5,240 bases of DNA from CAIQOK01 sp043781315 (GCA_043781315.1 JAYWBR010000226.1:1-5240); one strand, 5' to 3'. Positions 1 through 5,240 are shown, numbered from the stretch's first letter. Numbers and translations: made by a program. Notes: a model not told the origin generated them from the letters alone.

Positions 1-1
1 T

Positions 2-70
2 CATCGGCAGCCGGAGTTGATCCGTAGTTTCTTCACCGCCACCGGCACCGGCACCCGCTATGCCGCATAA
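2..70 (+). CDS. C-terminal end of an unidentified gene (5' truncated by window edge)
   Basis: This is the only one of the three plus-strand frames that stays open from the left edge. It gives 22 residues, ending in FFTATGTGTRYAA, and a TAA stop. Most codons end in G or C, as in the other genes here, which supports real coding sequence over chance. Too little is visible to name a family. The Thr/Gly run comes from a short ACC-GGC codon repeat. It may be the gene before the LarA homologue in the same direction, about 210 bp upstream, so co-transcription is possible but not indicated. Confidence 0.5.
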   Translation, partial: HRQPELIRSFFTATGTGTRYAA

Positions 71-111
71 CGGCCCTATCTCATTGCCGGATTAATAACT
101 ACAAAACATTC

Positions 112-149
112 CTGGTTTGAAAACTACGCGACAGATTTTCAACCGCCAG
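112..149. promoter_or_regulatory. Inverted repeat upstream of the LarA homologue (operator or hairpin)
   Basis: TTGAAAA (117-123) and TTTTCAA (136-142) are exact inverted copies separated by 12 bases. Outer arms CTGG (112-115) and CCAG (146-149) extend the pairing, with a small bulge. It lies 42 bp after the stop of the preceding gene. It is immediately upstream of a TTGACT hexamer at 150. It could be a regulator-binding site for the downstream gene or a transcript hairpin ending the upstream gene. No T-run follows it, so a classical intrinsic terminator is less likely. Confidence 0.35.
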
Positions 150-178
150 TTGACTTCGAATTCCTAAACAACTAACCA
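150..178 (+). promoter_or_regulatory. Weak candidate sigma-70-type promoter for the LarA homologue
   Basis: TTGACT (150-155) is a good -35 match. A 17-base spacer separates it from TAACCA (173-178), which is a poor -10 match. The site is in the AT-richer spacer between two plus-strand genes and would give a leader of about 95 bases before the GTG start at 281. It is called from motif resemblance only. Confidence 0.2.
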
Positions 179-280
179 AATGACTCAACCTTTTTGTCCG
201 CCGTTTCAGAGCAAGCCCACCGCCCTGCCCTTGCGGATTGCAGTCTGGATTTTTCCGTTCGTTGTAATAAAATTCCTTTC

Positions 281-1567
281 GTGCATAAAACCATTTCACA
301 GGTCGCCGCGCCGGGCGGCAGCGTTTCGCCGGAACAAGTCAGTCAGTTGATCGCGCAGGCGTTGCCCGCCTCGGACTATCACGGCAAAATGATTCTGCTC
401 ATTGTGCCCGACCACACGCGCACCGCGCCGGTCGGCCTGTTGTTCAAGACCATCTTCAAACAAATTGGCGACGCGACCAAGCACCTCGATGTCCTCGTCG
501 CGCTCGGCACGCACCCTGCCATGAGCGAGGAAGCCATCTGCCATCGCCTGGAAATTTCCGTCGCGCAACATCAAAACGAGTTCCAGAAAGTCCGCTTCTT
601 CAATCACGAGTGGGACAATCCCGCCGCGCTCCAGGAAATCGGCACGCTCACGCCAGCGGATGTCAGCGAACTCACCGGTGGTTTGTTCTCGATGGAAGTC
701 CCCGTCGAGATCAACAAGCTCGTCTTCAACTACGACCAGATCATCATTGTCGGCCCGGTGTTTCCGCACGAAGTCGTCGGCTTCTCCGGCGGCAACAAAT
801 ATCTTTTCCCCGGTGTCGGCGGACCGAAGATTTTGAACTTCTTTCACTGGCTCGGCGCGGTCGTCACCAACCCGATGATCATCGGCAACAAATGGACGCC
901 CGTCCGCAAGGTCGTGGATCGCGCGGGCGCATTGGTGAAGGTGGACAAGCTCTGCATCTGCATGGTCGTCGCGCCGGACAAATCATTGGTGGGTATTTCC
1001 TCCGGCACGCCCGAAGCCGCGTGGGACGCCGCGAGTGAACTCTCCCGGCAGGCGCACATTCTCTACAAGGAGAAACCTTTCAAGACTGTCCTCTCCAACA
1101 TGCCGCCGATGTATGACGACCTCTGGGTCGCCGGCAAAGGCATGTATAAACTCGAACCCGTCGTGGCCGATAGCGGCGAACTCATCATCTACGCGCCGCA
1201 CGTCACCGAGATTTCCGTCACGCACGGCGAGGTCATCGAAGAGATCGGCTACCATTGCCGCGATTATTTCCTGACGCAATGGGACAAGTTCAAACATCAT
1301 CCGTGGGGCATCCTCGCGCACAGCACGCATGTGCGCGGCATCGGCAAGATGGAGAACGGCGTCGAGCAATGCCGCATCCAGGTCACGCTCGCCACTGGCA
1401 TCCCTGAAGCCATCTGCAAAAAGATCAACCTCGGCTATCGCGATCCCAGGAGCATCCGTGCGGAAGATTTCGCCAACCGCGAAGCCGAAGGCATCCTTTA
1501 CGTGCCCAAAGCCGGCGAGATGCTCTACCACCTCAAGCAGCAGCCCAAGTGGGCGGGCGGAAAATAG
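281..1567 (+). CDS. LarA-family nickel-pincer-nucleotide racemase/epimerase homologue (DUF2088 / lactate racemase domain)
   Basis: A 428-residue cytoplasmic enzyme of the lactate racemase (LarA) superfamily. These enzymes invert the C2 centre of alpha-hydroxyacids by hydride transfer through a nickel-pincer nucleotide (NPN) cofactor. By eye against Lactiplantibacillus LarA, the key residues are present: DHTR (D44, R47), GTH (H78), and H163, K173 and H189. The last three have the same 10- and 16-residue spacings as H174, K184 (cofactor attachment) and H200 (nickel ligand). K286 matches catalytic K298. The segment HEVVGFSGGNKYLFPG is the family hallmark. The frame is open from a TTG at 194, but codons 194-280 have low third-position GC and no family resemblance. 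The text becomes LarA-like just after GTG 281, so that start is preferred, although neither has a ribosome-binding site. Family members include racemases or epimerases of lactate, malate, 2-hydroxyglutarate, phenyllactate and gluconate, so the substrate is not assigned. Cofactor genes larB, larC and larE are not in the window. Confidence 0.92.
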   Translation: MHKTISQVAAPGGSVSPEQVSQLIAQALPASDYHGKMILLIVPDHTRTAPVGLLFKTIFKQIGDATKHLDVLVALGTHPAMSEEAICHRLEISVAQHQNEFQKVRFFNHEWDNPAALQEIGTLTPADVSELTGGLFSMEVPVEINKLVFNYDQIIIVGPVFPHEVVGFSGGNKYLFPGVGGPKILNFFHWLGAVVTNPMIIGNKWTPVRKVVDRAGALVKVDKLCICMVVAPDKSLVGISSGTPEAAWDAASELSRQAHILYKEKPFKTVLSNMPPMYDDLWVAGKGMYKLEPVVADSGELIIYAPHVTEISVTHGEVIEEIGYHCRDYFLTQWDKFKHHPWGILAHSTHVRGIGKMENGVEQCRIQVTLATGIPEAICKKINLGYRDPRSIRAEDFANREAEGILYVPKAGEMLYHLKQQPKWAGGK

Positions 1568-2537
1568 CCGGAGGCACAACCGGTTGGAGCGCGGCTGTGC
1601 CCCTCGCCGCGCGGGATCCAGCCGCAGCACGATCAAGAGTCGGAGGCCGCCCGCGTGTTTGAGCCGTCCAGTCTGACGCCACTGCTGCGGCTGGTCTGCG
1701 ACACAGCCGTGCTCCGGGGACAATGCCCGAGGCCGTAAAACCGGGCCTTTGAATTTGTCCATCGGCGAAGGAAAAACTCGCGCCGAAGTTGTGGCGCGTC
1801 CCCGGCCAACTGACCATTGAGGTTGGCTTCACATTCATGCACACGTCGAAGCTCCCGGTATCAATGCTCTTTTCATCCTCGTCCACAAAGATGAAAAGAT
1901 CCGACGGGCTGGGCAAGGTGATCTGAACCAGCTTGGCGTAGGTGCGCCAGGGACGGTTGGGCCGGTGCCCGCCCGTGCCGTCCAGCCAGATGCCCCAGGC
2001 CGGCTGGCCGTTGAAGGAGGCGATGTTCGATCCCGCGAGAATGCCGGTGGCTGCATTCACGGAACAACTGCGGACGCGCGGACGCGTGCTGCCGCCAAAG
2101 CTGGCAGTGCTTCGATCGCCCGGACATTTGTAGATGCCCGCCGACCGGCCGCTATAGGAAGCCAGCACGGCATAGCGTGGATCGGTCAGGTAAGTGGTGT
2201 TGATCGCATCGGTTGGAATCGTCATGTCACCCGTGATCCAAAAAGTTCCATCCCCGTCGTCGTCGCCATCCGGCAGCAGGCTGTCGTTGTTGTCGCCGGC
2301 ATAAAGGTGCGTGGCCACGATGAGCTGCTTCTGATTGTTCAAGCAGAACGCCCCCTGTGCTTTTTGTTTTGCCTGGGTCAAGGCCGGCAACAGCAGCGCG
2401 GCCAGAATCGCGATGATGGCAATGACGACGAGCAGTTCAACCAATGTGAATGCTCGGGGCAGCGAGCGGTTGAAGTTGAATTGGCCAGCCAACGGAACCG
2501 TCGGCGACGATACGACGCGATCGGAATGGTGGTTCAT
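1533..2537 (-). CDS. Pseudopilin-like protein with prepilin leader and H-X9-DG motif; C-terminus replaced by repeat-encoded tail
   Basis: A 334-residue type II secretion/type IV pilin-like protein of a family that is very expanded in Planctomycetes and Verrucomicrobia. A 29-residue leader ends in Arg-Ala. Prepilin peptidase should cut before F30, followed by FTLVELLVVIAIIAILA with the conserved Glu at mature position 5. The hydrophobic helix (about 31-53) anchors it in the inner membrane. The C-terminal processing-associated motif is H249-X9-D259-G260, spaced exactly as the family requires. An acidic DGDDDGDG stretch at about 90-97 resembles a calcium loop. ATG 2537 was chosen over GTG 2615 because the extra 26 residues are not leader-like. 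After residue 260 homology stops: the last 75 or so residues are Ala/Arg/Pro-rich, residues 275-318 are encoded by the palindromic repeat, and the stop overlaps the convergent LarA-homologue gene by 35 bp. The original C-terminus therefore appears lost. Function beyond cell-envelope pseudopilin is unknown. Confidence 0.8.
   Translation of the reverse strand: MNHHSDRVVSSPTVPLAGQFNFNRSLPRAFTLVELLVVIAIIAILAALLLPALTQAKQKAQGAFCLNNQKQLIVATHLYAGDNNDSLLPDGDDDGDGTFWITGDMTIPTDAINTTYLTDPRYAVLASYSGRSAGIYKCPGDRSTASFGGSTRPRVRSCSVNAATGILAGSNIASFNGQPAWGIWLDGTGGHRPNRPWRTYAKLVQITLPSPSDLFIFVDEDEKSIDTGSFDVCMNVKPTSMVSWPGTRHNFGASFSFADGQIQRPGFTASGIVPGARLCRRPAAAVASDWTAQTRGRPPTLDRAAAGSRAARGTAALQPVVPPAIFRPPTWAAA
1573..1601. 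terminator. Hairpin just after the LarA homologue stop, possible transcript end
   Basis: GGCACAACCG (1573-1582) pairs with CGGCTGTGCC (1592-1601) with one mismatch, leaving a 9-base loop. It begins 5 bases after the TAG stop. No T-tract follows, so it is at best a non-canonical terminator between convergent genes. Its right arm is shared with the larger palindromic repeat at 1586-1715, so the two structures would compete. Confidence 0.3.
1586..1715. repeat. REP/MITE-like imperfect palindrome made of two inverted two-part modules
   Basis: The left module is GGAGCGCGGCTGTG (1586-1599) then CCAGCCGCAGCA (1618-1629). The right module is its inverse: TGCTGCGGCTGG (1683-1694) then CACAGCCGTGCTCC (1702-1715). 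The outer arms match at 13 of 14 bases and the inner arms at 12 of 12. The gap between blocks is 18 bases on the left and 7 on the right, and 53 bases lie in the centre. Each module can also fold alone: GCGGCTG (1591-1597) with CAGCCGC (1619-1625), and CGGCTG (1688-1693) with CAGCCG (1704-1709). Two linked inverted hairpin modules are the architecture of bacterial REP doublets and small non-autonomous elements. The element lies inside the 3' part of the pseudopilin frame on the minus strand. No transposase or target-site duplication was found. Membership of a dispersed genomic family is inference. Confidence 0.65.
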
Positions 2538-2696
2538 GGTGAGTCTGACCCTAACGCCGAAAGTGGCTCCGACAACTGTGCGTCTCGCCGCACACCTGGT
2601 GCCTTGATTGCACACCCTTCGCGTGCCGGATAATCGTGCCGGTGCCAGACGGAACGTCGCGCTCCATTCCTTGGCGGCGTGGCCGGGCTTCTCACT
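2538..2696. other. 159-bp spacer between methyltransferase and pseudopilin genes
   Basis: No gene is supported here. Reading towards the pseudopilin on the minus strand, a TTGTCG (2570-2575), 16-base spacer, TAGGGT (2548-2553) pair lies 10 bases before the ATG and is a weak promoter candidate. At 2633-2665 the minus strand begins GGAGCGCG and ends GCACGAT, the same two ends as 1586-1633 of the palindromic repeat. This may be a decayed half-copy. No T-tracted terminator is seen after the methyltransferase stop. Confidence 0.4.
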
Positions 2697-3458
2697 TCAT
2701 AGCCGCTTGCGAAACACGATGAGATGCTGCTGCGGCAGCGTTTCAATCGTTTCCACCCAGTCGAGCGGGTGAACGGCCATTTCCTTGCGCACCTGGGCCT
2801 CGGTCATTTTGTGGACGCGCTTGATCGGCACCTGCGGGTCTTCGCCGCGAAATTCCACGAACACGATGCGCCCGCCAGCCTTCAACGCGGGGCACATCGC
2901 CGCCACCATTTCAAACGGATGATCGAACTCGTGATACACGTCCACCATCAGAATCAAATCCACCGCCGCGCGCGGCAGTTTGGGATCGGTGATCGTGCCG
3001 AGCACGGGTTGGACATTGCGAATACCTTCGCCCGCAAGTTTGTTGGTGAGGAGGGCGAGCATCTCCGGCTGAATGTCCACGGCCAGAACCACGCCGTTGG
3101 TGCCGACCTGCTGCGCCAGTCGCCGCGTGTAATAACCGCTGCCGCAACCGATGTCCGCCACCACATCACCCCGTTTGAGGTGAAGCGCGGGCACGAGCAA
3201 ATCCGTCCGCTCCTCCCGTTCGCGCTCCGGACGTTCCAGCCAGTCCGCCGCCTCATGCCCCATCACCTGCGCGATCTCGCGGCCCAGGTAAAACTGACCG
3301 ATGCCGTTCGGATCATGAGTAGCGCGGGTTTCATAGCGGGTGGCAACCGGATCTGAATTCGTCTCGGCGGATTGAACTGGCAGGACTGCGAAAGCAAATC
3401 CAGCGAGCAGGCCGAGTGCAAACCGGGATAAATTTTTCAGTTCAAGCAAGTGCGGCAT
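2697..3458 (-). CDS. Exported class I SAM-dependent methyltransferase
   Basis: A 253-residue protein with a Sec-type signal peptide. A short basic n-region is followed by a hydrophobic stretch (about 12-27), with probable cleavage after the Ala of VQSA (residue 31). The mature part is a Rossmann-fold methyltransferase. Motif I is VADIGCGSG (100-108), which binds SAM. D128 of VLAVD follows beta-2 and should contact the ribose. DLILMVDVYHEFDHP (167-181) is the motif IV region, and GGRIVFVEFR (195-204) the post-II strand. The upstream helix around GREIAQVMGHEAADWLERPERE is typical of a PVC/proteobacterial group of secreted methyltransferases whose substrate I do not know. Start ATG 3458 is the only Met before the conserved core and supplies the signal peptide. 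No Shine-Dalgarno is visible. It lies 54 bp after the esterase stop on the same strand, so read-through is possible. SAM supply outside the cytoplasm is unexplained. Confidence 0.92.
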   Translation of the reverse strand: MPHLLELKNLSRFALGLLAGFAFAVLPVQSAETNSDPVATRYETRATHDPNGIGQFYLGREIAQVMGHEAADWLERPEREREERTDLLVPALHLKRGDVVADIGCGSGYYTRRLAQQVGTNGVVLAVDIQPEMLALLTNKLAGEGIRNVQPVLGTITDPKLPRAAVDLILMVDVYHEFDHPFEMVAAMCPALKAGGRIVFVEFRGEDPQVPIKRVHKMTEAQVRKEMAVHPLDWVETIETLPQQHLIVFRKRL

Positions 3459-3494
3459 GGCTGAAGACTAAACCAAATCAACCTTCACGCAATC

Positions 3495-3506
3495 CCGGCC
3501 GGCCGG
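3495..3506. repeat. CCGGCCGGCCGG palindrome after the esterase stop
   Basis: A perfect 12-base self-complementary GC block lies 6 bases past the esterase stop in the 54-bp gap before the methyltransferase gene. It has no loop spacer and no following T-run, so it is not a standard terminator. A related GGCCGGCC occurs at 4692-4699, just past the regulator's stop. Confidence 0.3.
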
Positions 3507-3512
3507 CGGACT

Positions 3513-4634
3513 TTATTTCTGGTCCTGAAAAAGCAGCGGCACAAACTCTGCCAGGTAACGTCGCCAAACTCGAAAACTGTGCTGGCCCGGAGTCTCCACC
3601 CAAGTGTGGCGAATTCCTTTTAACTTGAGCCAGGCGCTGAATTTTTGATTGCCCGCCAGCAAGCCATCCTGCTGGCCGCAGCCCATCCACAACAGGCGCA
3701 ACTGACGGTTCGCCTTTTCATCCAACGCGGGAAACTGGACGACATAGTTGGTGTTCAGCCCGCCGGAGCTGAACGCGCCGATCCACGCAAAACGATCCAG
3801 CGCGTTCAGGCCGACGTTCAGCGATTCACTGCCGCCCATGGAAAGTCCGGCAATCGCCCGGCTCCGTGCGTCGGCCGCAACCCGGTAGGATTTTTCCACC
3901 TGCGGAATCACCTCGTTGAGCAAGGTCTCGCGAAACTTGTCCTGGTTGGTTTGCCAGAGACCGGGATCGCGCACCCGGCCCCAGCCGCCCTTCACCACTT
4001 CCATTGTGCCGTAGCCCAGCGGCATCACGACGATCATCGGCTTTGCCTGCTTACGGGCGATGAGCTTGTCGAGGATGACATTGGCCCGGCCAATCGTGGA
4101 CCAGGCGGTGGTGTCGTCGCTGTAACCGTGCAACAGATAAAGCACGGGGTAACGCTTGCGGGCGGCGGGATCATAACCGGGCGGCGTGTAAACAATAAAG
4201 TCACGCTCGTCCCCGGCCACCTTGGATTTGTAAAAATGACGATGCAACAACCCGCGCGGCACGTCGTTGATTTCCCAGGGCAACGTCGCCGGGCCGGGCA
4301 CATGCAGCTCGCTGTCGGAGTTCAGCAGATTATATTTGAGCAGCGGGTTGGCGAGATCAATGGTTCGCAGACCATCCACCGCGAACGAGTAGGTGTAAAT
4401 GTCCGGCTCCAGAATTTCTGTGGTGAGCGACCAGACCCCTTGATCGTCCTTCTGCATGGCAGAAGTTTTGACGCCTTCACAATGCACCTGCACCGCCTTG
4501 GCGCTGGCGGCCTTCAAACGGAAGACGACGTGACCGTCCGCCAAAATCTCCGGGGAAACGAGGGGTTGCGCGAACGCGGAAGTGGTGACAGCCAGGGCAA
4601 TAATCGCGGCCAGCGATCTGATTTGATTGAGCAT
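3513..4634 (-). CDS. Secreted feruloyl/acetyl-xylan-esterase-like protein (esterase D family, PF00756-type) with N-terminal E-set domain
   Basis: A 373-residue alpha/beta-hydrolase. The signal peptide (1-22) ends SAFA before QPLV. An N-terminal immunoglobulin-like E-set domain (about 26-115) resembles those of GlgB/isoamylase and of esterases related to XynZ feruloyl esterase. The esterase domain (about 130-370) has the oxyanion-region LLHGYSDD (from about 167), nucleophile S265 in GLSMGG, acid D323 in GCGQQDGLL and base H352 in GQHSF, so the triad is complete. Such proteins hydrolyse feruloyl or acetyl esters on hemicelluloses, and some relatives act on siderophores or other esters. The substrate is not fixed by sequence. 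ATG 4634 is chosen over TTG 4712 because it begins a clean signal peptide. Codons 4712-4635 overlap the spacer and are not signal-like. The neighbouring upstream gene is a GntR/FCD regulator 84 bp away on the same strand, suggesting local control. Periplasmic or secreted location is inferred. Confidence 0.93.
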   Translation of the reverse strand: MLNQIRSLAAIIALAVTTSAFAQPLVSPEILADGHVVFRLKAASAKAVQVHCEGVKTSAMQKDDQGVWSLTTEILEPDIYTYSFAVDGLRTIDLANPLLKYNLLNSDSELHVPGPATLPWEINDVPRGLLHRHFYKSKVAGDERDFIVYTPPGYDPAARKRYPVLYLLHGYSDDTTAWSTIGRANVILDKLIARKQAKPMIVVMPLGYGTMEVVKGGWGRVRDPGLWQTNQDKFRETLLNEVIPQVEKSYRVAADARSRAIAGLSMGGSESLNVGLNALDRFAWIGAFSSGGLNTNYVVQFPALDEKANRQLRLLWMGCGQQDGLLAGNQKFSAWLKLKGIRHTWVETPGQHSFRVWRRYLAEFVPLLFQDQK

Positions 4635-4642
4635 GTTCCAGG

Positions 4643-4672
4643 TAAATAAGGGCAAACACAGCCGCCCGTCAA
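4643..4672 (-). promoter_or_regulatory. Candidate promoter directly in front of the esterase, predicting a leaderless transcript
   Basis: On the minus strand, TTGACG (4667-4672; five of six consensus bases) is followed by an 18-base spacer and TATTTA (4643-4648). Only 8 bases lie between the -10-like hexamer and the ATG at 4634. Transcription would then start at or next to the start codon. This would fit the lack of a Shine-Dalgarno sequence. Motif-based call only. Confidence 0.35.
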
Positions 4673-4685
4673 AAAGAAAAGCCGC

Positions 4686-4734
4686 GCGCCAGGCCGGCCA
4701 AATGCCTTTCAAAAAAAATCAGCCGGCCAGGCGC
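4686..4734. terminator. GC-rich inverted repeat spanning the regulator's stop codon, with T-runs
   Basis: GCGCCAGGCCGGC (4686-4698) and GCCGGCCAGGCGC (4722-4734) are inverted copies with one central mismatch, 23 bases apart. The right arm is the last coding codons of the GntR-type gene. On the minus strand a run of eight T lies in the loop, just after the TGA. A second T-rich run (TTTTCTTTTT) follows the far arm at about 4671-4680. A terminator after the regulator is the likeliest role, but the geometry is irregular because one T-run is in the loop. Confidence 0.4.
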
Positions 4735-5240
4735 ACCGGTTTCTTAGCGCGCCACAGGTTTTCCTGGCGGTGTTTGAAATGAGCCAAACCTTCCAGCACT
4801 TCGCGTAATCCGCGCTGGATATGCTGGCGCATCGCACCGTCCGCCTTTTCCGGCGCGCCGGTGGCCAGGACATCCGCCAGCCGGGCGTGATAGTCAAGGC
4901 CGAGCGACCGCCGTTCCACCGCCGTGTCGAACAGCCAGTTGAAGATCAACACCTGCTCCTTCTCGATGGCATCCCGCAGCGCCGGGCAACGGGCGCACTC
5001 GGCGATGCGGAGATGCAGCTTCATGTGATAGGTGTTCACCGAAAATAAAAACTCCCGGTCGCCCAAACTTTTTTCGCAGGCCGCATAGAGCTGGTCCACG
5101 CGTCGTCCCATCTGGCGCAATTCTTTTTTTTCCGCCGCCGTCGCGCGCACGGCGAAGAGCCGCGCCGCCTGTGATTCCAAGGCTTCGCGCACCAGGCTGC
5201 GGTCTTCGATGTCCTGCGGCGTGGGCACCCGCACGCGGGT
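4719..5240 (-). CDS. GntR-family transcriptional regulator, FCD ligand-binding domain (N-terminus beyond window)
   Basis: 173 residues are visible up to the right edge, where the frame is still open. The missing part should be the N-terminal winged helix-turn-helix of about 70 residues. The first visible residues match the linker and first FCD helix, with EDRSLVREALESQAARL the hallmark (Arg-Glu-Ala-Leu-Glu). The all-helical FCD domain fills the remainder. N69 and H72 in NTYHMKLH, H118 in DYHARL and H140 in MRQHI sit where FCD proteins place their Asp/Asn-His-His-His metal ligands. The known role of the family is sensing small carboxylates or sugar acids, releasing DNA on binding. The adjacent esterase, 84 bp downstream on the same strand, is a likely target, and the regulator may also control itself. 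The effector cannot be inferred from sequence. No break or frameshift is seen. Confidence 0.88.
   Translation of the reverse strand, partial: TRVRVPTPQDIEDRSLVREALESQAARLFAVRATAAEKKELRQMGRRVDQLYAACEKSLGDREFLFSVNTYHMKLHLRIAECARCPALRDAIEKEQVLIFNWLFDTAVERRSLGLDYHARLADVLATGAPEKADGAMRQHIQRGLREVLEGLAHFKHRQENLWRAKKPVRLAG

Noticed and set aside
194..280. A 29-residue N-terminal extension of the LarA homologue from TTG 194
   Set aside because: Third codon positions are AT-rich, unlike the rest of the gene, and the residues show no LarA resemblance. GTG 281 gives an N-terminus of the usual kind, although this is not certain.
180..350. ATG 180 as a start in a different frame, possibly with a frameshift into the LarA homologue
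   Set aside because: The frame terminates shortly into the gene and its residues do not resemble the LarA N-terminus, so no frameshift is needed.
1533..1712. The pseudopilin tail as a genuine new protein domain
   Set aside because: Most of it is encoded by the two arms of a nucleotide palindrome, which explains the composition better than selection on protein sequence.
983..1762. A 259-codon minus-strand open frame antisense to the LarA homologue
   Set aside because: It overlaps a well-supported enzyme gene, has no recognisable domain, and its Arg/Leu/Asp-rich content is typical of a shadow frame in GC-rich DNA.
1965..2633. A 222-codon plus-strand open frame opposite the pseudopilin
   Set aside because: It is low-complexity Arg/Gln-rich and antisense to a gene with the prepilin leader and H-X9-DG motif.
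3645..4649. A 334-codon plus-strand open frame antisense to the esterase
   Set aside because: It is rich in Arg, Gln, His and Gly with no motif, while the opposite strand has a signal peptide and full catalytic triad. The open frame follows from biased third codon positions.
1..5240. CRISPR array, tRNA/rRNA, toxin-antitoxin or phage-defence genes
   Set aside because: No regularly spaced direct repeats, cloverleaf sequence or defence-type domain was seen on either strand.

Overview
The window is GC-rich DNA that looks like a member of the PVC superphylum, most likely Verrucomicrobia. The evidence is a verrucomicrobial-style pseudopilin (FTLVELLVVIAIIAILA leader helix plus an H-X9-DG motif), a signal-peptide-bearing SAM methyltransferase of a type I know from Planctomycetes and Verrucomicrobia, a secreted family-1-type carbohydrate esterase, and no clear Shine-Dalgarno sequences. 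The taxonomic call is inference from protein style, not a database match.

Layout. On the plus strand, the last 22 codons of an unidentified gene end at 70. A spacer of about 210 bp follows, with an inverted repeat. Then comes a LarA-family nickel-pincer racemase/epimerase homologue (281-1567). Everything else is on the minus strand and converges on it. Reading leftwards from the right edge: a GntR-type regulator with an FCD ligand-binding domain (cut off by the window end, stop at 4719), a secreted esterase with an N-terminal immunoglobulin-like domain (4634 to 3513), a secreted class I SAM methyltransferase (3458 to 2697) and a pseudopilin-like protein (2537 to 1533). The minus-strand gaps are 84, 54 and 159 bp, so the regulator, esterase and methyltransferase could be partly co-transcribed. 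A promoter-like sequence sits directly in front of the esterase.

How the genes fit together. An FCD-type GntR regulator usually senses a small organic or sugar acid, and the adjacent secreted esterase suggests use of plant-type polysaccharide esters. The LarA homologue inverts an alpha-hydroxyacid centre. A link among these three through sugar-acid or hydroxyacid catabolism is plausible but not shown by the sequence. The pseudopilin and methyltransferase look like unrelated cell-envelope genes.

The most unusual feature is between the convergent larA-like and pseudopilin genes. A roughly 130-bp imperfect palindrome (1586-1715), built of two inverted copies of a two-part module, lies inside the pseudopilin reading frame and encodes most of its atypical C-terminal tail. 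It looks like a REP/MITE-type non-coding element that entered, and was translated as part of, the 3' end of a gene. I found no RNA genes, CRISPR array, transposase or defence system in the window.
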